DNA of 64,000 nt from positions 114,051 to 178,050 of the forward strand of contig NZ_JBKGXS010000011.1 in the NCBI RefSeq assembly GCF_046546475.1. The letters run 5' to 3'. This document shows positions 41,382-51,300 of the stretch, one piece after another (position 1 is the stretch's first letter; each line of letters starts with the position of its first letter). A program made the position numbers and the translations under genes. The notes below the pieces were generated by a model. The model was not told where the DNA came from. It saw only the letters and a program-made list of their open reading frames with translations, and did not search any database. The DNA is from Pseudonocardia phyllosphaerae (lineage in GTDB: Bacteria; Actinomycetota; Actinomycetes; Mycobacteriales; Pseudonocardiaceae).

Positions 41382-44300
41382 ATGACGACGTCCCGCACCC
41401 CCGCCGAGGCCGCAGGCCCGCGGCTGGTGCGCGCCGCGGAGCAGGCCGCGCCGGAGCGGGTGTGGACCGGTGCGGCGGCGCGGGTGCTCGCCCACGAGCG
41501 CGGCCCGCTGCGGGTGCTCGGCGGCCCCGGGACCGGAAAGACCAGCCTGCTGCTCGACGCCGTCGTCCGGCGGATCCGCGACGGAGCCGCGCCGGGGTCG
41601 GTGCTGGTGCTCGTCGGGAGCCGGCGCGCCGCCGAGGAACTGCGTGCCCGGCTGACCGCGCTGCTCACCGACGCCGGGCGCGGGCTCGCCGAGGACTTCG
41701 GCGTCCGCACCACCCGGGAACTGCTGGTCCGCACGGTGCACTCCTACGCGTTCGGCGTCCTGCGCCTCTACGCCGCGCACCACGACGACCCGCCGCCGCG
41801 GCTGCTCGCCTCGGCCGAGCAGGACGTCGTCGTCCGGGAGCTGCTGGCCGGGGAGATCGAGGACGCCTCCGTGCCCGGCTCCGGCTGGCCCGAGCAGCTC
41901 GACCCGGCGCTCGGGCTGCCCGGCTTCGCCGCCGAGCTGCGCGAGCTGCTGCTCCGAGCGGCCGAACGCGGCCTGGGCCCCGAGGAGCTCGACGAGCTGG
42001 GCCGCACCTACGACCGCGCCGAGTGGATCGCCGCCGCCCGCTTCTTCCGCACCTACGAACAGGTCACCCTGCTGCGCGGGGCCGCGGGCAGCAGCGCCCC
42101 GCAGGCGACCGCGCCCGCACTGGATTCCGCGGAGCTCGTCTCGGCCGCGCTCGACGTGCTCGCCGCCGACCCCGACCTGCGCGACCAGGAACGACACCGC
42201 GTGCGGCATCTGTTCGTCGACGACGCCCAGGACCTCGACCCGCAGCAGATGGAGCTCGTCGCGACCCTCGCCGAGGACGCCGACTCCACGGTGCTCGCCG
42301 GGGACCCGGACCAGGCCGTGCTGACGTTCCGCGGCGCCGACCCGCGCGGCCTCCAGTCGGTCGAGGCCCCGACCGAGGTGCTGACCGTCGACCACCGGCA
42401 GAGCGACGCCGTGCGGGCCGCCGGGCTGCGGCTCGCGCACCAGCTGCCCGGCGCGGGCGTGACGCGCGACCGGCACGGCCCCGGCGCGGCCACCCCGCAC
42501 GGTGCCGAACCGGACCGCGCCGAACCGGACCGCGCCGAACCGGACGACGTCGCGTCCCCCGCGAGCACCACCGTCCCGCCCGACGCGAACCCGGGCACCG
42601 GCGATCCCGTCCAGGTGCGGGTGTTCGCGTCGCCGTCGCAGGAGGCCGCCTGGATCGCCGACCGGCTCCGCCGCGCCCACCTCGTCGACGGCGTCCCGTG
42701 GGCGGAGATGGCCGTGTTGTCCCGCTCCGCGCGCCGCACCCTGCCCGCGCTGCGCCGGGCGCTGGCCGCCGCCGGGGTCCCGCTGACCGCCCCGCCGGAC
42801 GAGGTCCCGCTGCCGCGGCAGCCCGCCGTCGTCCCGCTGCTGCTGGTGCTGCGGGCGGCGTCGCGGCCGTCCTCGATCGACGCGGACCTGGCGACGGCGC
42901 TGCTCACCTCCCCGCTGGGCGGCGGCGACCCGATGCGGATGCGCCGCCTGCGCCGCGGCCTGCTGCGGATGCACGCCGCCGCCGGGCACGACGTCCGGAC
43001 CTTCCCCGACACCGAGCCCCCGCCCGACGAGGTGCAGGACCCGGCCACCGCGAGCAGCGACCCGCTGCTGGTCGAGGTGCTGCGCGACGCCGTCGGCGGC
43101 CGCCCGGACCCGCTGACGCTGCTGTCGCCCGCCGAGTCCGCGCCGCTGCGCGACGTCGCCCGGCTGATCGCCGACGCGGCCCGCTCGATCGGCGAGGGCG
43201 ACTCGGTGGAGGAGACGCTCTGGCGGATCTGGCGGCGCACCGGGCTGGCGAAACGGTGGAGCGAGGCGAGCGCCCGCGGCGGCCCGGGCGGTGCGGCCGC
43301 GGACCGGGACCTCGACGCCGTCCTCGCCCTGTTCGACGCCGCGGCCCGCTACACCGACCGGCTGCCCGGCGCCGACGTCGGCGGCTTCCTCGAGTACCTC
43401 ACCGACCAGCAGCTGCCCGGCGACACGCTCGCCCCGCAGGCCCCGCGGGAGGGCGCGGTCGAGCTGCTGTCCGCGCACGCCGCGCGCGGCCGGGAGTGGC
43501 AGGTCGTCGCCGTCCCGGGTGTGCAGGAGGGGCTGTGGCCGGACCTGCGGCTGCGCGGCTCGCTGCTCGGGCACGAGCAGCTCGTCGACCTGGTCGCCGG
43601 CGTCGCCGCGCCTGGTGACGCGGTCTCGCGCACCGCGCCGCTGCTCGCCGAGGAACGCCGCCTGTTCTACGTCGCCTGCACCCGCGCCGAGCGGACGTTG
43701 CTGGTCAGCGCGGTGCAGGGGGAGGACGAACAGCCGTCCCGGTTCCTCGACGAGCTCGACCCGCGCCCCGCCGACGCCGCCGAGGCCCGCCCCGTGCACC
43801 GCCCCGAGCGGTCACTGGTCATGGCCGAGCTGGTCGGGGAGCTGCGCCGCGCCGTCACCGCCCCCGACCACGGCGACCCGGTGCTCGCCGACCGGCGGCG
43901 CCGCGCCGCGACCCAGCTCGCCCGGCTCGCCGCCGACGGAGTCCCCGGCGCGGGCCCCGACGACTGGTACGGCCTGCCCGAGGTCTCCGACCTCACCCCG
44001 CTGCGCGCCGACGGCGAGCTGGTGCCGATCTCCCCGTCCGACGTCGAGACGATCGCCGGCTGCCCGCTGCGCTGGGTGCTGACCCGCAACGGCGGCGACG
44101 AGACCGGCGCACTGTCCGCGGTCACCGGGACGCTGGTGCACGCACTGGTGCAGGCCCGCGCGGCCGGCGCCGACCCTGTCGAGCTGGAGGAGGCGTTGCG
44201 CTCGGCGTGGAAGCGGCTCGACGCGGGCGCGCCCTGGTTCGGGCGCCGTGAGCTGGAACGGGTGCGCGACATGCTCGCCGCGTTCGACGACTGGGTGCGC

Positions 44301-44891
44301 CGCAGCCGCGCCGAGGGGCTGCAGCTGGTCGAGGTCGAGCAGCCGATGCAGCTGGACCTGGAGGGCGAGCCGCCCCCGGACACCCCGCCCGACGACGACC
44401 CGGGCGCCGCCGCGGAGACCCTCGGCGACGCCACCGACGAGACCCCGGGCGAGCAGCCCGGCCGCCGGGTGCGGCTGCGCGGGCGCGTCGACCGGCTCGA
44501 ACGCGACGCCGAGGGCCGCCCGGTCGTCGTCGACGTCAAGACCGGCAAGACCGCCACCACCACCCGCGCGACGGCCGAGCACCACCAGCTCGCCGTCTAC
44601 CAGCTGGCTGCCGCCCTGGGCGCGTTCGACGACGTCGTCGGCGCCGGTGCCGAGCCCGGCGGTGCGCGCCTGCTGTTCCTGGCCGACCGGCGCGCGAACG
44701 GCGAGGCGAAGGAGCCGCAGCAGGACCCGCTGCGCCCGGAGGACATGGGGCACTGGCGCGACGTGCTCATGCAGTGCGCCGAGGACTCGGCGGGTGCGGC
44801 GTTCGTCGCCCGCGCGGGGCCGGACTGCGACCGCTGCCCGGTGCGGATCGCCTGCCCCGCCGTCGAGACCGGCCGGACCGTCGTGGACTGA
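41382..44891 (+). CDS. adnA: AdnA-type helicase-nuclease subunit
   Basis: The 1,169-residue protein has an N-terminal UvrD-like motor: Walker A GGPGTGKTSLLLDAV, Walker B LFVDDAQDLDPQQMELV, AGDPDQAVLTFRGAD, and late motifs LLSAHAARGREWQVVAVPG and RRLFYVACTRAERTLLV. The C-terminal RecB-like nuclease has TGTLVHALV, VDRLERDAEGRPVVVDVKTGK, and CDRCPVRIAC, with an early Cys (AGCPLRWV), for a 4Fe-4S cluster. AdnA and AdnB form the mycobacterial end-resecting complex (Rv3202c/Rv3201c). The ATG is 44 bp from the divergent ATL start. Three AEPDR repeats sit in a linker. Confidence 0.9.
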   Translation: MTTSRTPAEAAGPRLVRAAEQAAPERVWTGAAARVLAHERGPLRVLGGPGTGKTSLLLDAVVRRIRDGAAPGSVLVLVGSRRAAEELRARLTALLTDAGRGLAEDFGVRTTRELLVRTVHSYAFGVLRLYAAHHDDPPPRLLASAEQDVVVRELLAGEIEDASVPGSGWPEQLDPALGLPGFAAELRELLLRAAERGLGPEELDELGRTYDRAEWIAAARFFRTYEQVTLLRGAAGSSAPQATAPALDSAELVSAALDVLAADPDLRDQERHRVRHLFVDDAQDLDPQQMELVATLAEDADSTVLAGDPDQAVLTFRGADPRGLQSVEAPTEVLTVDHRQSDAVRAAGLRLAHQLPGAGVTRDRHGPGAATPHGAEPDRAEPDRAEPDDVASPASTTVPPDANPGTGDPVQVRVFASPSQEAAWIADRLRRAHLVDGVPWAEMAVLSRSARRTLPALRRALAAAGVPLTAPPDEVPLPRQPAVVPLLLVLRAASRPSSIDADLATALLTSPLGGGDPMRMRRLRRGLLRMHAAAGHDVRTFPDTEPPPDEVQDPATASSDPLLVEVLRDAVGGRPDPLTLLSPAESAPLRDVARLIADAARSIGEGDSVEETLWRIWRRTGLAKRWSEASARGGPGGAAADRDLDAVLALFDAAARYTDRLPGADVGGFLEYLTDQQLPGDTLAPQAPREGAVELLSAHAARGREWQVVAVPGVQEGLWPDLRLRGSLLGHEQLVDLVAGVAAPGDAVSRTAPLLAEERRLFYVACTRAERTLLVSAVQGEDEQPSRFLDELDPRPADAAEARPVHRPERSLVMAELVGELRRAVTAPDHGDPVLADRRRRAATQLARLAADGVPGAGPDDWYGLPEVSDLTPLRADGELVPISPSDVETIAGCPLRWVLTRNGGDETGALSAVTGTLVHALVQARAAGADPVELEEALRSAWKRLDAGAPWFGRRELERVRDMLAAFDDWVRRSRAEGLQLVEVEQPMQLDLEGEPPPDTPPDDDPGAAAETLGDATDETPGEQPGRRVRLRGRVDRLERDAEGRPVVVDVKTGKTATTTRATAEHHQLAVYQLAAALGAFDDVVGAGAEPGGARLLFLADRRANGEAKEPQQDPLRPEDMGHWRDVLMQCAEDSAGAAFVARAGPDCDRCPVRIACPAVETGRTVVD
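42504..42548 (+). repeat. 15-bp coding tandem repeat in adnA
   Basis: GCCGAACCGGACCGC occurs at 42504 and 42519, and with its last three bases changed at 42534. It encodes AEPDR, AEPDR, AEPDD in a linker between motor motifs. Confidence 0.9.
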
Positions 44892-44909
44892 CTGATCGCC
44901 GTGGACCGA

Positions 44910-45602
44910 CTAGCGGACCCTCGGCGGCCGGGGCGTCTGCTTCGCCGTCCGCGTCGCCGCGATCCGGTCGATCACCATCGCCGATCCCAGCCCGATCGCG
45001 ACGGCGGCGCAGAACCCACCGATGGTGTCGGTCGCGTAGTGCGCGCCGAGGCTCACCATCCCGGCGCCGACCGCGCCCCCGGCGAGGAGCGCGATCGCGG
45101 CGACCATCGCCACCGCGGGTCCGGTGCGCGCCACCGGGATCAGCCCGACCAGCAGCAACGCCACGACCAGCCCGATCGACGACGCCCCGCCGGTGTGGCC
45201 GCTGGGGAACGCGTACCCGGCCTCACCGGCGCCGCCGCCGATCGTGCGGCCGATCAGTGGCTTGAGCACCGTCGTCGCGAGCCCTGTCAGCCCCGGGCCG
45301 ACGACCGCGAGCAGGGCCAGCCGCCGCCGGCGCAGCAGCAGGGCGGCTCCGGCGAGCAGCGCCGCCCACAGCACCACCGACGGCGGTGACCCGAACGACG
45401 TCACCCGCATCAGCAGCGCCTTCCGCCCGCCGGTGACCGCGTCGACCGCGGAGTCGGCGCGGGCGTCGACCCGCCCGGCCCCGGCGTCACCGGCGTAGCG
45501 CCAGGCCAGCACGGCGAACACCAGCACCGCCACCGCGATGATCACCGGGGCGGGCCGGCGAAGCGGCCCGAGCAGGGAGGGCGGGGGTGGGGCGGGTCGC
45601 AC
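44910..45602 (-). CDS. PAP2-family phosphatase
   Basis: The 230-residue membrane protein has about five to six helices. The lipid-phosphatase motifs are present in order: KPLIGRTIGG, YAFPSGHTGGA and SLGAHYATDTIGG, supplying the catalytic His, Arg and Asp. It should dephosphorylate a membrane lipid such as an isoprenyl pyrophosphate or phosphatidic acid on the outer face. It is convergent with adnA (18 bp apart) and divergent from serS. The start is GTG at 45602. Confidence 0.88.
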   Translation of the reverse strand: MRPAPPPPSLLGPLRRPAPVIIAVAVLVFAVLAWRYAGDAGAGRVDARADSAVDAVTGGRKALLMRVTSFGSPPSVVLWAALLAGAALLLRRRRLALLAVVGPGLTGLATTVLKPLIGRTIGGGAGEAGYAFPSGHTGGASSIGLVVALLLVGLIPVARTGPAVAMVAAIALLAGGAVGAGMVSLGAHYATDTIGGFCAAVAIGLGSAMVIDRIAATRTAKQTPRPPRVR

Positions 45603-45762
45603 GCGTCCCAGGCTAACCGCGTCGCGCGGACCGGCGGCCGGTCACGCGTTCACGATCCCGGTGTCGGCCACCGGGGAGCCGGTGGCGTCCACCACCGCGC
45701 GGGCGCGATCATTCCCGGTTCTACGATGGCGGTTCCGCGAACCTCGAAAGGCTGGACGTGCA

Positions 45763-47013
45763 GTGATCGACCTCAAGGCGGCCCGGCAGGACCCGGACAC
45801 GTACCGCACGGCGCTCTCCCGCCGCGGCGCGTCCGCGGACTTCGACGCCCTGCTGGAGGTCGACACCCGCTGGCGGGAGCTGACCGACCGCGTCGGAGGC
45901 TTGCGCGCGGCGGCCAAGCAGCGGCCCAAGGGCAAGCCGACCCCGGAGCAGGTCGAGCAGTTCAAGAAGGAGAAGGAGGAGCTGCGCGGCGCCGAGGACG
46001 AGCTCGCCGCCGCCGACGCCGAGCGCACCGAGCTCCTCGCCCGCATCCCGAACCTGCCCGACCCCACCGCCGCCGACGGCGTCGCCGACGAGGACGCGAT
46101 CACCGTCCGGACCTGGGGCGAGCCGCCGTCGTTCGACTTCGAGCCGAAGGACCACCTGGACCTGGGCTCGCCGACCGGCTGGGTCGACATGGCCCGCGGC
46201 GCGCGGATGGCCGGATCCCGGTTCGCCTACCGCTTCGGTGACGTGGCGATGCTCGAGATCGCGATGTTCCGCTACGTGATGGACACCCTGGTCGGCGAGG
46301 GCTTCATGCCGGTGCTCGGCCCGGTGCTGTCCAACGAGAAGACCATGTACGGCACCGGTTTCCTCCCCACCGAGGAGTCGAACCTCTACCAGCTGGAGAA
46401 GGACGGCCTGTACCTCACGGGCACCTCCGAGGTCGCGCTCGCCGGGATCCACACCGACGAGATCGTCGACGTCGCCGAGCTCCCGGCGAAGTACGTCGCG
46501 TTCTCCACGAACTTCCGCCGCGAGGCCGGGGCCGCGGGCAAGGACACCAAGGGCATGTTCCGGGTGCACCAGTTCGACAAGGTCGAGATGTTCGTCTACT
46601 GCCTGCCCGAGGACTCGAAGGACATGCACGAGCGGCTGCTCGCGCACGAGGAGTCGATCGTGCAGGCCCTCGGGCTGCCGTACCGGGTGCAGAACATCGC
46701 CGTCGGCGACCTCGGCAACCCGGCCGCGAAGAAGTACGACATCGAGGCCTGGTTCCCGGTGCAGGAGCGCTACCGGGAGATCACCTCCTGCTCCAACACC
46801 ACCGACTACCAGGCACGACGCCTGAACATCCGGTTCCGCCGCGAGGCCGGCGCCCCGACCGAGAACGTCCACACCCTCAACGGCACCGGCGCCACCGCGC
46901 GCGCGATGCTCGCGGTGATGGAGAACTTCCAGGACGCGAACGGCACCGTCACCGTGCCCGAGGTGCTGCAGCGCCACGGCGCGCCCGCGACCGTGGGGGC
47001 GCCGCGCGCCTGA
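45763..47013 (+). CDS. serS: Seryl-tRNA synthetase
   Basis: A 416-residue class II synthetase. The N-terminal coiled-coil arm (WRELTDRVGGLRAAAKQRPK to AERTELLARIPNLP) binds tRNA-Ser. The catalytic core has LTGTSEVALAG, motif 2 STNFRREAGAAGKDTKGMFR with VHQFDKVEMF, and motif 3 NGTGATARAMLAVMENFQ. The GTG at 45763 gives the canonical VIDLKAARQDPD start. TACGAT at 45722-45727 may be the -10. No tRNA gene follows, unlike some serS loci. Confidence 0.96.
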   Translation: MIDLKAARQDPDTYRTALSRRGASADFDALLEVDTRWRELTDRVGGLRAAAKQRPKGKPTPEQVEQFKKEKEELRGAEDELAAADAERTELLARIPNLPDPTAADGVADEDAITVRTWGEPPSFDFEPKDHLDLGSPTGWVDMARGARMAGSRFAYRFGDVAMLEIAMFRYVMDTLVGEGFMPVLGPVLSNEKTMYGTGFLPTEESNLYQLEKDGLYLTGTSEVALAGIHTDEIVDVAELPAKYVAFSTNFRREAGAAGKDTKGMFRVHQFDKVEMFVYCLPEDSKDMHERLLAHEESIVQALGLPYRVQNIAVGDLGNPAAKKYDIEAWFPVQERYREITSCSNTTDYQARRLNIRFRREAGAPTENVHTLNGTGATARAMLAVMENFQDANGTVTVPEVLQRHGAPATVGAPRA

Positions 47014-47442
47014 GCGCGGTCGCAGCACGGCTCAGCACGGCACGGCTCAGCACGGCACGGCTCAGCACGGCACGGCACAGCACGGCACGGCCCAGCACGG
47101 CACGGGGTGCCACATCCGGGAAGTGCCTCAGCAACTGAAACAGTTCCGGGCCGCGGCCCGGTTCTGGTCGCGTCCGGCGCCCGGGCCCGTCCGCGGCGCC
47201 GCCGACCTGCGCGCCCGGACGCCGGCACGAACGGGAAGAGTCCTGCGCCGTCCGTATCGGTGAACGGCCGGATCCGTGCAGTGACGACCACGACCGGGTG
47301 ATCGGGACTCACTCCTCCCGGGACCTGCGGATACGGTGCGTGTGCCGACCACCGGCCTCCGGTGCGCAGGGACGCGGATCACCCCGGCGCAACCCCGCCG
47401 CGGACCGGACGTCGACCAACCGTGACGGGAGACGTGAAGACG
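47014..47442 (+). other. Intergenic region serS to GH16 gene
   Basis: About 430 bp. It holds the 15-bp repeat array, then the 16-bp palindrome CCGGGCCGCGGCCCGG (47146-47161), a likely terminator for serS. The final 200 bp form a long GC-rich leader before the GH16 gene. I looked for a ydaO-type riboswitch there and could not establish one. Confidence 0.55.
47021..47105 (+). repeat. 15-bp tandem repeat, five units, downstream of serS
   Basis: Units start at 47031, 47046, 47061, 47076 and 47091, preceded by a partial unit. The type unit is CTCAGCACGGCACGG; only its second base varies in the last two (CAC, CCC). Confidence 0.95.
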
Positions 47443-48300
47443 ATGCACGGCAAGCACCACCGGAGGCAGCGGGCCGCACGCGGCATCGGGATGACCTCCC
47501 TGGCGCTCACCGCCGTCGCCGCACTGTCCTGGACGCTGTTCGTCCCGCCCGGCACCGGCGGAACCGGCCGCGCTGCGGCGTCGGAGTCGGCCACGTCGGC
47601 GTTGCAGAACCAGGTCCGCCCCGAGGCGCCCGCACCCGCGGTGAAGTGGGTCCCGGCCGGCGGCGACGAGTTCGCCGGGAACCGCCTCGACCCGGCCCGC
47701 TGGAACGTCTACAACTCCGCAGGCGGCTTCGGCCACGGCCTGCGGCGCCCGTCCGCGGTCGGCGTCGGCGGCGGCCTGCTGACGATCACCGCGCAGCCCC
47801 GCGCGGAGAAGGTCGGCGTCTCCGGCGGCATCGCGATGAAGGCCCCCGGGCAGCTCTACGGCCGCTGGGAGTTCCGCGCCCGCACCGACGCCGGCAAGGG
47901 CTACAGCCCCGCCATCCTGCTCTGGCCGGACTCGGAGAAGTTCCCCGACGACGGCGAGGTGGACATGATGGAGATCCCCACCGCCGCCCGGACCGCGGCC
48001 CACGCCTTCGTGCACTACGGCAAGCGCAACGACCTCGTCCAGAGCGCGACGCGGGGCGACTTCACCCGCTTCCACGACTTCGCGCTCGAGTGGCTGCCGG
48101 ACCGGATCACCTGGTACGTCGACGGCGTCAAGAAGTGGGAGGTCCGGGACAAGAAGGTGATCCCGACCAAGCCGATGCACCTGTGCATCCAGCTCGACCA
48201 GGGTCCCGCCCGGAACTGGATTCCCGCGCCGGACGCCTCCACCCCGGACAAGGTGCGGCTGCAGGTCGACCACGCCCGGATCTACAAGGCCGCCCGCTGA
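47443..48300 (+). CDS. Secreted glycoside hydrolase family 16 protein
   Basis: The 285-residue protein has a basic start (HGKHHRRQRAARG) and a hydrophobic segment that form a signal peptide, possibly Tat-like, cleaved near AAASES. The GH16 fold follows: GDEFAGNRLDPARWN, GRWEFRARTDAGKGYSPAILLWP and the catalytic EVDMMEIP, matching ExDxxE with nucleophile and acid/base Glu. The C-terminus has TWYVDGVKKWEV. It should cut beta-glucans or related beta-linked polymers outside the cell. The ATG at 47443 has GGGAGA ten bases upstream; a GTG at 47434 is less well placed. Confidence 0.88.
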   Translation: MHGKHHRRQRAARGIGMTSLALTAVAALSWTLFVPPGTGGTGRAAASESATSALQNQVRPEAPAPAVKWVPAGGDEFAGNRLDPARWNVYNSAGGFGHGLRRPSAVGVGGGLLTITAQPRAEKVGVSGGIAMKAPGQLYGRWEFRARTDAGKGYSPAILLWPDSEKFPDDGEVDMMEIPTAARTAAHAFVHYGKRNDLVQSATRGDFTRFHDFALEWLPDRITWYVDGVKKWEVRDKKVIPTKPMHLCIQLDQGPARNWIPAPDASTPDKVRLQVDHARIYKAAR

Positions 48301-48367
48301 CGCCTGCCCGTCCCGGGAGGGCGGCCTGCGCGGATTCCTGTCGGTGGGTGCCGGTAGAACGGTCCGC

Positions 48368-51300
48368 GTGACCACGACCCCGGCCGCCCCGCCCGGCGCA
48401 CAGGTGGGCGAGCTCTCACCCGCCGAGCTGTCGGTCGCGCTCGGCCTGCACCCGCCGACCGAGGAACAGGCCGCGGTCATCGCCGCACCGCCCGGCCCCG
48501 CGCTCGTCGTCGCCGGGGCGGGGGCGGGCAAGACGGAGACGATGGCCGCCCGCGTCGTCTGGCTGGTCGCCACCGGGCGGGTGCTGCCCGAGCAGGTCCT
48601 CGGGCTCACCTTCACCCGCAAGGCCGCGCAGCAGCTCGGCACCCGTGTCCGGTCCCGGCTGCGGCGCCTCGCCGGCTCCCGCCTGCTCGACGACCTCGAC
48701 CCCTCCGGGGCGCGGCGCGCGCACCTGCTCGCCGGCGAACCCACCGTGTCCACCTACCACGCCTACGCCGGGCGACTGGTCGGTGAGCACGCACTGCGGC
48801 TGCCGGCCGAACCGGCGAACCGGCTGCTCAGCCCCACCGCCACCTGGCAGCTCGCGCACCGTGTCGTCTCCACCTGGGCAGCGGACCTGGAGGTCGACCG
48901 GGTCCCGGCGACCGTCACCGAGTACCTGCTCGCGCTGGCCGGGGAGCTGGGGGAGCACCTCGTCGACCCGGAGCAGATCGAGGCGCTCACCGAGCGGATG
49001 CTTCCGGTGCTCGAGCACGCCCCGCCCGGGAAGCGCCAGCGCGCCGAGCCGTCGGCCGGGTACAAGGCCCGGGTCGCCGCGCAGCGGATGCGGCTGGAGC
49101 TGCTGCCGCTGATCGCCGAGTTCGGCCGCCGCAAGCAGGCCGAGCAGGCCATGGACTTCGCCGACCAGATGGCGCTCGCCGCCCGGATCGCCGAGGCCGA
49201 CCCGGAGGTGGGGCGGATCGAGCGCGGCCAGTTCCACGCCGTCCTGCTCGACGAGTACCAGGACACCGGGCACGCCCAGCGCGTCCTGCTGCGAGCACTG
49301 TTCGGCACCCCGCCCGGGCTCGCGCCGGACCCGGCGACCGAGGACCACCGCTCGGTCGTCGCGGTCGGTGACCCCTGCCAGTCGATCTACGGCTGGCGCG
49401 GCGCGAGCGCAGGCAACCTCGCCCGGTTCCGCACCGACTTCCCGACCCCGCGCGGCGACCCCGCCCCGGTGCACGGCCTGCTGACGAGCTTCCGCAACCC
49501 CGCCGAGGTGCTCGTCCTGGCCAACCGGATCTCCGAGCCGCTGCGCACCGCACCGGGCACCGTCCGGGTCGGCGAGCTGCGGCCGCTGCCCACCGCCGGT
49601 CCCGGTGACGTGCGGGCCGCGCTGCTGCCCGACGTCGCCGCCGAGATCGACTGGGTCGCCGACGGTGTCGCGTCCCGCTGGCACGCCATCCACGACGACC
49701 GGGGCACGCCACCGACCGCGGCCGTGCTCGTCCGGCGCCGCGGGGACATGGACGCGCTGGCCTCCGCGCTGCGCGACCGGCAGGTCCCGGTCGAGGTCGT
49801 CGGCCTCGGCGGGCTGCTCTCGACCCCGGAGGTCCGCGACCTGGTCTCGGCGCTGCGCGTGGTGTCCGACCCGCTGGCCGGGCCGTCGGCGGTGCGGCTG
49901 CTGACCGGCCCGCGCTGGCGCCTGGGCATCGCCGACCTGGCCGCGTTGTGGAACCGGGCCCGCGAGCTGGTGCCGCCGCGGCCGTCGCGGGCCGGGCCGC
50001 TGACCGCCGCCGAGCTGGCCCTCGGCGCGCTGCCGGGGGAGGAGGCGCAGCAGGCCGGCCTGGTCGACGCGCTCGACGACCCGGGCGGCCCGGAGCGCTA
50101 CTCCCCGGCCGGGTTCGACCGGATCCGCCGGCTCGGCCGCGAGCTCGCGCAGCTGCGGTCGCGGGCGTCGGCGCCGCTGACCGACCTGGTCGCCGACGTC
50201 GAACGCACCCTGCTGCTCGACGTCGAGACGGTGTCCCGCCCGAACGCCACCGGCCGCGCGCACCTCGACGCGTTCGCCGACGTCGTCGCCGAGTTCGCGA
50301 GCGGCGCCGAGGTCCCGTCGCTGCTGTCGCTGCTCGACTACCTCGACACCGCCGAGCGCGCCGAGAACGGCCTGGCCCAGCCCGAGGTCGACGTCTCCGG
50401 CGACGCCGTGCAGATCCTCACCGTGCACGCCGCCAAGGGCCTGGAGTGGGAGATCGTCGCCGTCCCGCACCTGGTCTCCCAGGTGTTCCCGGGCCGCAAG
50501 ATGTCCGGGAGCTGGCTCAAGGACCCCTCCGAGCTGCCCGTCCCGCTGCGCGGCGACGCCGACGACCTGCCCGGACTCGACCTGCCGCCGGCCGGCGCGG
50601 ACCGCAAGGCCGTCGAGACCGCCCTGGACGCGCACGACGCCGCGCTGGAGGACCGGCGGATGGCCGAGGAGCGGCGGCTGTTCTACGTCGCACTCACCCG
50701 CTCCGAGCACACCCTGCTCGTCTCCGGGCACCGCTGGCCCGCGACGGGCGAGAAGCCGAAGGAACCGAGCGTGTTCCTCACCGAGCTCGCCGAGATCCTC
50801 GAGGGCCCGGGCGGCTCCGAGATCGGGGTGTTGGAGCGCTGGGCGCCACCGCCGGAGCTCGACACCGGCAACCCGATCAGCGGGCAGGAACGGACGGCGT
50901 CCTGGCCACCGGAGCCGTTCGGCAGCCGCGCCGACGACGTCCGGGCCGGGGCCGCGCTGGTCCGTGCCGCGCTGCGGGAGCGCACCCGTCCGTCGTCACG
51001 GCGGCCGCGCCGCCCGCGTCGCGGCGACGCCGACCAGCTCACCCTGCTCGACGTCGCCCCGCCGGAACCGCCGCCCGAGCCGCCACCCGGGTCGCCGCTG
51101 GACCCCGGGGAGCCGCCGGAGCCCGACGCGGACCCGGAGGGCTGGGCCGCCGACGTCGACGTCCTGCTCGCCGAGCGGGCCGCGGCCGCGGCCCGCCCGA
51201 CCGTCGCCCTGCCGGACCGGCTCTCGGTGAGCCGGCTGGTCGAGCTGGCCGACGACCCGGGCGGGCTGGCGTCCCGGCTGCGCCGCCCGGTCCCGGTCCC

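Noticed and set aside
47280..47440. ydaO-type c-di-AMP riboswitch before the GH16 gene
   Set aside because: The leader is long and GC-rich, and such switches control wall enzymes in actinobacteria, but I could not align the conserved core.
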